A stretch of DNA of 15,604 nt. Origin: an uncultured Bacilli bacterium (GTDB lineage Bacteria > Bacillota_I > Bacilli_A > RF39 > UBA660). Where the stretch lies: contig CANRGI010000011.1 of NCBI GenBank assembly GCA_947630095.1, positions 1 through 15,604 on the forward strand. The letters run 5' to 3'. Every line of letters begins with the position of its first letter. Positions within the stretch are counted from its first letter, which is position 1. Below, piece after piece: positions 7,245 to 14,230 of the stretch. Position numbers and translations under genes: made by a program. The notes beneath the pieces are model-generated. The model was not told where the DNA came from. It saw only the letters and a program-made list of their open reading frames with translations, and made no database searches.

Positions 7245-7261
7245 ATTTTACAAATTTTCAG

Positions 7262-7303
7262 AAAAAAATTAAAAACAGAACGATATTAACTACCTTTCTG
7301 TTT
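7262..7303 (-). terminator. Rho-independent terminator after the sortase gene
   Basis: On the minus strand an 8-bp perfect stem (AAACAGAA with TTCTGTTT, arms 7303-7296 and 7280-7273, 15-base loop) is followed by T-rich sequence (A-rich 7262-7275 on the plus strand). It lies 9 bases past the sortase stop codon. It separates the sortase from the adhesin operon promoter. Confidence 0.75.
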
Positions 7304-7311
7304 ACTATCTT

Positions 7312-8910
7312 CTATCCTATTAACACCGCGTGTATAACCATACGTCTATTATTACCTGTACAAGTTGATAATGTTAGTATTTTATCCCCTTCTTTAACAT
7401 TTATTCCAAAATCATAAATACTCCTACTTTTCATTGAAGAAGCAAAATCTAAAAATTCTTGAGTGGATGAAAAATTTGCTTTTAAATAATCAGTTGTATA
7501 ATCAGTTCTATAAATAGAGAATACTCTCCATTTCATATCTTTATTTATAGTATTAAATGTTATTATTTGATTTGCTGGATTTGTATACCAACTATAATCT
7601 AAAGCATTTTTAAGTGAACCAAACATATAACCAGTTTTTAAGTTATGTCCATATATTATAGTATTATCACTTAAGTTTAAAGCATCGTTTCTATAGTCCA
7701 TGAATACCCAACCTGTTGTTATTTTCTTATTGTATATATCGTGAGATAAGTAATAATCATTATCAGGACCTTGTGTTACTGGATAATTTATTTTAGTATT
7801 ATTTACAACTAACCAACCTTTTACATCTTTATTAATAGTTAGTAATTTATCAAATGTTGCTTCTTGTATGCTAGTATAATGATTAACGTATTCTTGCACT
7901 TGAGGTGGAGTTTCTACTTCTGGAGTATCGTCTATAGTTGGCTCTTCTACTGGAGGATTTATATCTTCGTCGTCCATTTCGTCTATTTGCACATTTTCTA
8001 ATGAACTTGCTAATGTACTTTCAAGTAATCTAATATTTATAAGAGCGATGTACTCGTGATATCTATTACTTATTAAGAAAACAGTTCCTATATATAAAGT
8101 TGCAACCATTACTAGTTTTACTCCATTTAATGTCATTTGTTTAAAGAAGTTATTTTTAAGGTAGTTATCAGAATATACTACTCTTATTTCTCTACCATTT
8201 TCTATTTCTTTATATTTCTTACTAATCTTTCTTAAATAATCAGCACTTTCAGTTAATTTATTAGTATTATATTGGTTTTGATATATGAATATATCTACAT
8301 ATTCGTGGTTTGTTTCTTTTAGAGTATCTACTACATATTTAATTATTTTATTACTATAACAATACAAGTTAATTACTTCTAAGTGAGTATTTATTCTTAA
8401 GAAATTTTTTAAATTCTTTTCTACTTCTTCTAAACTAAAAAAACTTACTACTTTCTTATAATATATATTCTTCATATTTTTAAATTCATTATCGTCTACA
8501 AATTCCATAGTAAATAATAAATCATTATTAAATTTAACAGATATATTCTTATTAGAGGCGATATGGACATAATCGCTTGGCATGAAGTAACATTCGATTT
8601 CTTTTAGGTTTTCATTATCAAAAAGTAAGTCCATTATTTTAGGAGTAAGACTTTTTTTATTTTCAAATATTACTTTTGGAGATGCAATAATTGGGTATAA
8701 AAATAAGAAAAGATCGAAATCGTCAAAAGAACAAGTATCTATATTTTTATTATCTAATAATTCTTTTATAATCTTTTTATTTCTTTTTATGTAGTTAGGA
8801 GTATAAAAAAGAGTGTAATCAGTAACTTGATTAGTATTAATATTTATATTAGTTTTTGTATTTCTTATTACAAATCTATCAGTTTTAATTAAAATGCTTA
8901 TTACTTTCAT
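7312..8910 (-). CDS. Class B sortase with a large cytoplasmic N-terminal domain
   Basis: This 532-residue protein is about twice the usual sortase length. Residues 1-261 form a hydrophilic domain, presumably cytoplasmic, with alternating helix/strand sequence and no family I recognise. A TM segment follows (about 262-281), then an acidic Pro/Glu linker (about 306-338). Residues about 345-532 are a class B sortase: GWLVVNNTKINYPVTQG, NTIIYGHN (catalytic His422), TLSTC (Cys517) and RRMVIHA (Arg523 the likely third catalytic residue). Sortases join surface proteins to the wall by transpeptidation at a C-terminal signal. The two divergent neighbours end in NPKTG, a class B type signal. The gene is monocistronic, with AGGAG ahead of the start and a terminator after the stop. 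The catalytic domain is firm; the role of the N-terminal domain is unknown. Confidence 0.9.
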   Translation of the reverse strand: MKVISILIKTDRFVIRNTKTNININTNQVTDYTLFYTPNYIKRNKKIIKELLDNKNIDTCSFDDFDLFLFLYPIIASPKVIFENKKSLTPKIMDLLFDNENLKEIECYFMPSDYVHIASNKNISVKFNNDLLFTMEFVDDNEFKNMKNIYYKKVVSFFSLEEVEKNLKNFLRINTHLEVINLYCYSNKIIKYVVDTLKETNHEYVDIFIYQNQYNTNKLTESADYLRKISKKYKEIENGREIRVVYSDNYLKNNFFKQMTLNGVKLVMVATLYIGTVFLISNRYHEYIALINIRLLESTLASSLENVQIDEMDDEDINPPVEEPTIDDTPEVETPPQVQEYVNHYTSIQEATFDKLLTINKDVKGWLVVNNTKINYPVTQGPDNDYYLSHDIYNKKITTGWVFMDYRNDALNLSDNTIIYGHNLKTGYMFGSLKNALDYSWYTNPANQIITFNTINKDMKWRVFSIYRTDYTTDYLKANFSSTQEFLDFASSMKSRSIYDFGINVKEGDKILTLSTCTGNNRRMVIHAVLIG

Positions 8911-8928
8911 ACCTTTTCTCCTACTATT

Positions 8929-8934
8929 ATTATA
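8929..8934 (-). promoter_or_regulatory. -10 box of the sortase gene
   Basis: A perfect TATAAT lies at 8934-8929 on the minus strand, 18 bases upstream of the start codon. I see no good -35 box, and the predicted leader would be only about a dozen bases, so this is tentative. Confidence 0.4.
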
Positions 8935-8994
8935 TTACCATAAATATTAAACTTTATAAAGGATAATTTTGTTATTTTAACTTTTAATTTATCA

Positions 8995-9023
8995 TAGACA
9001 TTTTAAAAGAAATTTAGTACAAT
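8995..9023 (+). promoter_or_regulatory. Promoter of the first NPKTG surface-protein gene
   Basis: TAGACA (8995-9000) and TACAAT (9018-9023), each 5 of 6 to consensus, are separated by exactly 17 bases. They lie upstream of an AGGAGGTG ribosome site and the ATG at 9047. Confidence 0.75.
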
Positions 9024-9046
9024 GTATATATAATAGGAGGTGTAAA

Positions 9047-9430
9047 ATGAAGAAGGTCGTTGCTTGTTTGACAGTGTTAGGTTTAAGTTTAGCGACTTTG
9101 TTACCACTTAATGCGGCTAATAATGGCATTAGAATTGAAAGTGAAAATGCTGGAGTTAAGACATTAAGTGAGGAAGGTGCGACAATATTAAATACTATTA
9201 ATACTGCTACTAGTGATTTAGCAAATGGTGAAGTTAATATTGATATTATTATCGATAACTCAAAAAGTACAGATATTATGTATGTATTAGATAATGGTAG
9301 TGCTGTTTCTTCTTTTAAAGATAATTTAATAGACACGATTAAAAGTGGTGCTAAAACTTTAGAAGACAAGGCGTTGTATCTACTAATGATACTGCTACTG
9401 ATTCAGTTAGTCCTGATAGTGAAAATATAG
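9047..9430 (+). CDS. N-terminal half of a frameshifted vWA-like NPKTG surface protein
   Basis: The 127-codon frame begins with a signal peptide (about 1-23, LPLNA) and continues as a close paralogue of the intact 10374-11576 product up to about residue 109 (ESENAGVKTLSE, EGATILNTINT, TIKSGAKTLED). It then departs into unrelated residues and stops. Comparison of the copies shows that the paralogue has 18 bases between the Glu codon of 'TLE' and the Gln codon of 'QGV', and this copy has 2 (9365-9366). The net loss of 16 bases throws the frame. The promoter and ribosome site are intact, so a truncated product without a wall anchor would be made. The vWA-like MIDAS region is degenerate (DNGSA). 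It is best read as a pseudogene or a switched-off allele. No classical slippery heptamer is seen. Confidence 0.82.
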   Translation: MKKVVACLTVLGLSLATLLPLNAANNGIRIESENAGVKTLSEEGATILNTINTATSDLANGEVNIDIIIDNSKSTDIMYVLDNGSAVSSFKDNLIDTIKSGAKTLEDKALYLLMILLLIQLVLIVKI

Positions 9431-9432
9431 AA

Positions 9433-10227
9433 ATGCAACTAGAAAATGTTAAAAATTCAGTTATTGGTACTAGCGATGGTAAGATATTCGATTCTATCGA
9501 TAAGGCTTATGAAATTTTAAGTGCTAGTGATGCTAAAAATAAAGTTTTAGTTGTGTTTGTTTCTTCTTTAGGAAGCAGTCCTGATACTAGTTCTTTAAAG
9601 GCAAAGATAGACGAATATGCAAAAAATTGTAAAGTTATAGTATATGGTATTAATTTAACAGACTCTGCTTCTAACTTTACTACAGTATTTAGTTCTATTA
9701 ACGATAAACATACATTAACTACTGAGCAAATTAGTTCAAATCTTAATTTTGTAGATACTATTTCAACTTACTTTAACAAGTCTTTAGATACAATTCAAAC
9801 TAATATATCTTTTGACAACTACATTTTAAATAACTTTGATATTAAAAATGTACAAGCAAGTCAAGGTAGTGCTAATTTCAATAAAGACACTAATTTAGTT
9901 GAATGGACTGTTGGTAATGTTTTAGGTAATGAAAAAGCAATTCTTACTTATACCCTATCTGTTAAAGATACAGTTGACTCAACTATTGTTGATAAGTTAA
10001 CACTTAAAACTAATAGACAAATAGTTGTCACTAAAGATGGTACAAGAATTGGTAATTATCCAGAAGATAGCAAAATTGATGACCAAATCTGTAGTCCGAC
10101 AATTAGAATACTATCAAGTGTAAATAATCCTAAGACTGGTATTGTTAATTATAAGACTGTAGGTATTGCTATGTTAATTATTGCATCTTGTGGTTTAGCA
10201 ATAGTTTGTCGTAAGAAAACATTTTAA
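9433..10227 (+). CDS. C-terminal half of the same frameshifted vWA-like NPKTG surface protein
   Basis: This frame is open from 9355 and contains the rest of the protein whose start is at 9047. The ATG at 9433 is an internal Met with no ribosome site (the paralogue has the same residues, IEMQL, in the middle of its chain). Visible parts are the second half of a vWA-like fold (IFDSIDKAYEIL, VLVVFVSSLG, VIVYGINLTD), a beta-rich region (about residues 120-220) and a C-terminal sorting signal. The signal is NPKTG (232-236), a hydrophobic stretch and CRKKTF. The class B sortase encoded next door is the probable enzyme. Without the 5' part in frame there is no signal peptide, so this half is probably silent. 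A terminator follows. Confidence 0.8.
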   Translation: MQLENVKNSVIGTSDGKIFDSIDKAYEILSASDAKNKVLVVFVSSLGSSPDTSSLKAKIDEYAKNCKVIVYGINLTDSASNFTTVFSSINDKHTLTTEQISSNLNFVDTISTYFNKSLDTIQTNISFDNYILNNFDIKNVQASQGSANFNKDTNLVEWTVGNVLGNEKAILTYTLSVKDTVDSTIVDKLTLKTNRQIVVTKDGTRIGNYPEDSKIDDQICSPTIRILSSVNNPKTGIVNYKTVGIAMLIIASCGLAIVCRKKTF

Positions 10228-10235
10228 TGAATAGG

Positions 10236-10259
10236 CTCTGAAATAAATCAGAGTTTTTT
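10236..10259 (+). terminator. Rho-independent terminator after the first surface-protein gene
   Basis: CTCTGA (10236-10241) pairs with TCAGAG (10248-10253) around a 6-base loop and is followed by six T residues, just after the TAA at 10227. It makes the two paralogues separate transcripts. Confidence 0.85.
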
Positions 10260-10342
10260 CTTTATGTTAAATTTTAAGTATAATATTTTTTAGTTTTCAA
10301 ATAATATTAATGTAAATGTATATTTTATTTTAAATTAATGCG

Positions 10343-10370
10343 TGGTATAATGTAGATAATAGGAGGAGGA
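10343..10370 (+). promoter_or_regulatory. Extended -10 promoter and strong ribosome site of the second surface-protein gene
   Basis: TGG-TATAAT (10343-10351) is an extended -10 element without a clear -35 box. It is followed by AGGAGGAGG (10361-10369), four bases before the ATG at 10374, so the leader is very short. Confidence 0.65.
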
Positions 10371-10373
10371 AAA

Positions 10374-11576
10374 ATGAAAAAGAAGTTATTAATGAGTATA
10401 ACTTTATTAAGTGTGAGTTTATTAGGTATTATCGCTTTAGATGCACTTAGTTATAAAGTTAAAATTGAAAGTGAAAATGCAGGAGTTAAGACGCTAAGTG
10501 AAGACGGGGCTACTATATTAAATACTATAAATACAAGTCAAAGTAATTTAGATAATGGAGAAGTTAGTATTGATATTATTTTGGATAATTCAAAATATAC
10601 TGAAGTAATGTACGCGATTGATAATGGAAATAGTATGAATAGTTCAAAATCTAGTTTAATAGATGCGATTAAATCTAGTGCTAAAACATTAGAAAATATG
10701 GATAATATGTCACAAGGTGTGGTATCAACTGCTAATGGGCAAACTACCCTAGTTAACCCTGACAATGCTAATATTGAAATGCAACTAGATAATGTTAAAT
10801 CTATAGAAAGTGGAGAAAACGGAGGAATATTCGATTCAATTAGTAAGGCTTCTACTGCTTTTAGTCAAAATGCTACAAATAAAATAATCGTAGTATTTGT
10901 ATCAGATTTAGGTACATTAGATAGTGGTAAAGTTGCTAGTTTAAAAAGTCAAGTTGAAGGATATAAAAGTGCAGGAATAAATATAGTTGCTTATGCTATA
11001 AATATGACAGATAAAACTAATTTCGATAATATATTTGCAAATTCTTCAAAACACGAAATTGAAACTAGTGGAATATCTACTTTAAATTACTTAGCAGAAA
11101 TTACTAAATATTTACCTAGTGCTAAAAATGATATAACAACTACTATTTCTTATGATAATTACATTTTAAATAATTTTGAAATTAAAGATATAGTTGCTAG
11201 TGTTGGAAATGCTTCATTTGATACTAACGAAAATATTGTTAAGTGGGATATTTCAAATCTTGAAACTAATAAAACAGTTAAACTTACTTATACTTTAGCG
11301 GTTAAAGGGACTGTTGATGCTAGTTTAGTTGATAAAGTTTCTCTTAAAACTAATAGACAAATTGTTGTCACTCAAGGAAGTTCAAGATTAGGTAATTACC
11401 CTGCTGACGATAAAATTGACGACCAAATATGTAGTCCTACAATTAAAGTATTATCAAGTGTTAATAACCCTAAGACTGGTATTGCTAATTATATAATTGC
11501 TGGTGCTTGTCTTCTTGCAGTTGCGGGTATTACATTAGTTGTTATAAATAGTAAAAATCAATTTGATAGAATTTAG
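10374..11576 (+). CDS. vWA-like surface protein with NPKTG sorting signal (intact copy)
   Basis: This 400-residue protein has a signal peptide (about 1-24), a vWA-like domain (about 77-250) and a beta-rich stalk-like domain (about 255-360). It ends with NPKTG (365-369), a hydrophobic segment (about 373-391) and a short tail. In the vWA-like part a strand (TEVMYAID) leads to DNGNSM, a degenerate form of the DxSxS metal site with Gly for the first Ser. A helix (GGIFDSISKA) and a strand (KIIVVFVSDLG) follow in the expected order. It is a wall-anchored protein, probably attached by the class B sortase encoded at 7312-8910. Nucleotide and protein identity to the broken copy upstream is high at both ends, showing a recent tandem duplication. 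The ligand is unknown. The stalk resembles surface-protein domains that form isopeptide bonds, but I cannot confirm this. Confidence 0.88.
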   Translation: MKKKLLMSITLLSVSLLGIIALDALSYKVKIESENAGVKTLSEDGATILNTINTSQSNLDNGEVSIDIILDNSKYTEVMYAIDNGNSMNSSKSSLIDAIKSSAKTLENMDNMSQGVVSTANGQTTLVNPDNANIEMQLDNVKSIESGENGGIFDSISKASTAFSQNATNKIIVVFVSDLGTLDSGKVASLKSQVEGYKSAGINIVAYAINMTDKTNFDNIFANSSKHEIETSGISTLNYLAEITKYLPSAKNDITTTISYDNYILNNFEIKDIVASVGNASFDTNENIVKWDISNLETNKTVKLTYTLAVKGTVDASLVDKVSLKTNRQIVVTQGSSRLGNYPADDKIDDQICSPTIKVLSSVNNPKTGIANYIIAGACLLAVAGITLVVINSKNQFDRI

Positions 11577-11583
11577 AAAAAAT

Positions 11584-11614
11584 GGACAATGAGGTAAAAA
11601 TCATTGTTCTTTTT
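11584..11614 (+). terminator. Rho-independent terminator after the second surface-protein gene
   Basis: A 9-bp stem (11584-11592 with 11601-11609, one G-T pair) with an 8-base loop is followed by T residues at 11610-11614. It lies 8 bases after the stop codon. Confidence 0.85.
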
Positions 11615-11631
11615 GTATACAATATAGAAAT

Positions 11632-11666
11632 AAAAAACTACCCTTTTATATTTGGGTAATTTTTTT
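11632..11666 (-). terminator. Bidirectional terminator between converging genes (ends the nrdD-dut operon)
   Basis: TACCC (11639-11643) and GGGTA (11654-11658) form a short stem. On the minus strand it is followed by a T run (A run 11632-11637 on the plus strand), and on the plus strand by seven T residues from 11660. It can end transcription from both sides. It touches the end of the dut gene. Confidence 0.75.
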
Positions 11667-12135
11667 ATTTGCTTGTAGAACCAAAGCCACCTACTCTTTC
11701 ACCTTGGGCTTCGTCATTATCAACTGTTAAAAATTTTAAGAATATAAGTTGGCCTATGCAGTCGCCTTTTTTAATATGTATATCTTCTGTGAAAAAATTA
11801 TAATAAGCATACATAAAATGTCCGTCGTTATCTGGGTTACCATAGTAATCGGAATCTATTATTCCTACTGAATTTGCTAAGACAAGTCCTCTTTTGCCTG
11901 GGTTACTTGACCTATTAACTAGTATGAAAAATTCGTCTTTTGGGCAATATGCTTTAAGGCCTGTTTTTACTAGTGTAGGTTTCATACCTGGTTTAAATGG
12001 TGGTATTACTACATCTTCTGCTGCTTCTATGTCATATCCTGCTGAATATTTTGTCTTTCTTACTGGCAAATGTATATCCTTATCCTCAAATCCTTTCGCA
12101 ATTTCAAAACCTCTTATTTTTTCATTATTATTCAT
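11665..12135 (-). CDS. dut: dUTP diphosphatase (trimeric dUTPase)
   Basis: This 156-residue protein carries all five motifs of trimeric dUTPases. They are AGYDIEA (about 32-38), RSSNPGKRGLVLANS (about 75-89), GIIDSDYYGN (about 91-100, with the uridine-selecting hairpin), GDCIGQLIF (about 123-131) and the C-terminal Gly-rich lid GERVGGFGSTSK. It hydrolyses dUTP to dUMP and pyrophosphate, keeping uracil out of DNA and feeding thymidylate synthesis. The length and the slightly extended N-terminus resemble Bacillus phage-type dUTPases. It starts 18 bases after the nrdD-like gene with an AGAGAGG ribosome site, so the two are one operon in deoxynucleotide supply. All catalytic motifs look intact, unlike its operon partner. 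Confidence 0.95.
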   Translation of the reverse strand: MNNNEKIRGFEIAKGFEDKDIHLPVRKTKYSAGYDIEAAEDVVIPPFKPGMKPTLVKTGLKAYCPKDEFFILVNRSSNPGKRGLVLANSVGIIDSDYYGNPDNDGHFMYAYYNFFTEDIHIKKGDCIGQLIFLKFLTVDNDEAQGERVGGFGSTSK

Positions 12136-12153
12136 TATTTATTCCTCTCTTTC

Positions 12154-14118
12154 TTATTCATTTACACTTTCTAAATCACTTAAATAATCACCTTTATTAA
12201 ATGAAATATATTCTATGTTTTCATATACAAACTTGATTAAATCTTCTAAAAATTTATCATTATAATCAATATTATTAATGTTTATATAACTAATAAAACC
12301 TCCTGTACTTATTTTTTGGAATTGACTTTCAAATTTTAATTTTTCAAATATATCAATATTTTCTCTTATATCTATATGATATGAATTAGTGTAATAGTTT
12401 TTATCTGTAATATCTTTAATGCTACCATATTTTTCTTTATCTATTTTAGCAAATCTATAACATAAATTGTTTGATGGAGTACCATATAAAGTAAAACTTA
12501 GATTAGTTTCTTTACTCCATTTTTCAGTTGAAGATTTTAGTTTGTTCATTACTTTTAATGCAAATTCTTGACCTTCTAAAGTTGTATGACTTTTTCCTGT
12601 CATAAGTTTTGTAACTTCATATAAACCTATGTAACCAAGACTTAAAGTGCTATAACCGCCTGTCAATAATTTATCTATTTTTTCATTATTAAGTCTTGAA
12701 ATGCAACCGTATTCATAATGTATAGGGCTTACACTACTTAATGTACCAAGTAAGGCATGATGTCTACACATTAAGGCTTCATAACATAAATCTAATCGTT
12801 CGTCAAAATACTTCCAAAAAAGGTCCATATCAGCATCTGCTTCTAATGCAATTTGTGGTAAATTTATGCTAACTACTCCTTGATTAAATCTTCCTTCAAA
12901 TTTATAATTACTATGCTCGTCTTTCCAAGGGGATAAAAAGTTTCTGCTTCCCATTGGACTAAATACATTGCCATTATAATTTTCTTTCATTACTTTTGAA
13001 CTTATATAATCAGGATATATTCTCTTTTGTGAGCATTTTATAGCAAGTTTGGTTAAGTAATCATATTTGCCACCATTTAAGTTGTTTGTTTCATTTAAAA
13101 CATATATAAGTTTTGGAAATGATGGAGTTATGTAGTTACCATCTTTATCTTTCATGCCTTTATATCTTTGGTTTAGTATTTCTTCAATTATCATTCTATT
13201 TTCTTCAATATAAGGATCTTGCTCGTCTATATTTAAAAATAAAGTTACAAATGGGGACTGGCCGTTGGTAGTCATTAAGGTGTTTATTTGGTACTGAATT
13301 ATTTGTATTCCTGTTGAAAGTTCGTCTTTTAATCTATCTTCTACTAATTCGTCTATTTCATTTTCTTTGATTTTTCCTTTGTATTTTGATATGTAATTAT
13401 TTTTAAATTTTTCTTTACTCTTTCTTAAGTATTTGCCTAGGTGTTTGGTGTCTATGCTTAGGCCTCCGTATTGGTTTGAGGCAACTGACGCGATTATTTG
13501 GGTTAAAATCATACAGGCTACTTGGAAACTTTTGGGGCTTTCTATCATTTTTCCGTTTATTACTGTGCCATTATCAAGCATATCTTGTATGTTTACTATG
13601 CAACTATTAAATATCGGTTGTAAGAAATATGCCATGTCGTGAAAATGGAGAACGCCCTCTTCATGGGCTTTTACGATTTTGAGTGGTAAAAGCATTCTTT
13701 TGGTTATGTCTTTTGATACTTCTCCTGCGATTAAATCTCTTTGGTTACTTACTAGGCTTGAATCTCTATTTGGGTTTTCTTCTTTAAGTTCGTTATTTCT
13801 ATTTTTAATTAGCGATAATATAGATTCGTCTGTCGTGTTACTCTTTCTTACTAAGGCTCGGTTGTACCTATAAATTATATAACTTTTTGCTAGGTTGTAT
13901 TTGCCTAGGTCAACTAGTCGTTCTTCAATTATGTCTTGGATATCTTCAACTAATATTCTCTTTTTGTTTAGATTTTCTATGTGTTTACAGATATTTGTCA
14001 CTTGTACATTGCTAATTCGGTCTTCTTCGTTTACTTCTTCGTTTGCTTTTCCTATGGCAATTCTTATTTTTTCTCTATCAAAGTCTACTATTTTGCCATC
14101 TCTTTTTACGACTTTCAT
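12154..14118 (-). CDS. NrdD-like anaerobic ribonucleotide reductase homologue lacking catalytic Cys and the glycyl-radical domain
   Basis: I chose the ATG at 14118 (654 residues) because AGGAGG lies 7 bases ahead of it. The frame also has an ATG at 14136, but that one overlaps the ribosome site. Residues 1-90 are an ATP cone (VKRDGKIVDFDREKI ... YIIYRYNRALVRK). The barrel follows with many NrdD landmarks: HFHDM, ASNQYGG, SPMG-RNFLSPWKD, NQGVVSINLPQIAL, LSLGYIGLYEVT, LYGTP, CYRFAKID and YYTNSYH. Class III enzymes reduce ribonucleotides with a glycyl radical. Here the positions that are Cys in typical members (FN-C and MG-C-R; E. coli Cys175 and Cys384 as I recall) are Ser172 and Ser391. The chain ends at SFNKGDYLSDLESVNE, where the zinc-binding CxxC and RxCGYxG glycyl-radical domain should begin. 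Only 18 bases separate it from dut. It is therefore probably a non-catalytic or altered paralogue, and I withhold the symbol. Confidence 0.88.
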   Translation of the reverse strand: MKVVKRDGKIVDFDREKIRIAIGKANEEVNEEDRISNVQVTNICKHIENLNKKRILVEDIQDIIEERLVDLGKYNLAKSYIIYRYNRALVRKSNTTDESILSLIKNRNNELKEENPNRDSSLVSNQRDLIAGEVSKDITKRMLLPLKIVKAHEEGVLHFHDMAYFLQPIFNSCIVNIQDMLDNGTVINGKMIESPKSFQVACMILTQIIASVASNQYGGLSIDTKHLGKYLRKSKEKFKNNYISKYKGKIKENEIDELVEDRLKDELSTGIQIIQYQINTLMTTNGQSPFVTLFLNIDEQDPYIEENRMIIEEILNQRYKGMKDKDGNYITPSFPKLIYVLNETNNLNGGKYDYLTKLAIKCSQKRIYPDYISSKVMKENYNGNVFSPMGSRNFLSPWKDEHSNYKFEGRFNQGVVSINLPQIALEADADMDLFWKYFDERLDLCYEALMCRHHALLGTLSSVSPIHYEYGCISRLNNEKIDKLLTGGYSTLSLGYIGLYEVTKLMTGKSHTTLEGQEFALKVMNKLKSSTEKWSKETNLSFTLYGTPSNNLCYRFAKIDKEKYGSIKDITDKNYYTNSYHIDIRENIDIFEKLKFESQFQKISTGGFISYININNIDYNDKFLEDLIKFVYENIEYISFNKGDYLSDLESVNE

Positions 14119-14144
14119 TCTTTGGCCTCCTTTCATATAATTAT

Positions 14145-14153
14145 ATTATATCA
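14145..14153 (-). promoter_or_regulatory. Extended -10 promoter of the nrdD-like/dut operon
   Basis: The minus strand reads TGA-TATAAT (14153-14145), an extended -10 element 26 bases upstream of the start at 14118. No good -35 box is seen at the right distance. Confidence 0.55.
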
Positions 14154-14179
14154 TATTTATTCTATTTTTTATGTTGTAT

Positions 14180-14208
14180 TTGCAACTAAATTAGATTAAA
14201 ATTAAAGT
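14180..14208 (+). promoter_or_regulatory. Possible promoter of the Crp/Fnr-family gene
   Basis: TTGCAA (14180-14185) and TAAAGT (14203-14208) are spaced by 17 bases and each matches 4 of 6 consensus bases. They lie just upstream of the gene at 14231. This is weak evidence in AT-rich sequence. Confidence 0.3.
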
Positions 14209-14230
14209 TATATGAGATGTGGTGAGATAA

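Noticed and set aside
8992..9369. Minus-strand ORF of 125 codons
   Set aside because: It lies entirely opposite the signal peptide and N-terminal part of the vWA-like gene, with no ribosome site.
9355..9430. Programmed -1 frameshift rescuing the first NPKTG gene
   Set aside because: No X XXY YYZ heptamer or obvious downstream structure is visible, and the comparison with the intact paralogue explains the frame change as a 16-base net deletion.
11613..11622. Second TTGTATACAA as an operator
   Set aside because: It lies after a terminator between two converging genes, with no promoter nearby.
14173..14186. GTTG-N6-CAAC as a Crp/Fnr binding site
   Set aside because: The arms are only four bases and do not match TTGAT-N4-ATCAA or TGTGA-N6-TCACA; chance is likely in this composition.
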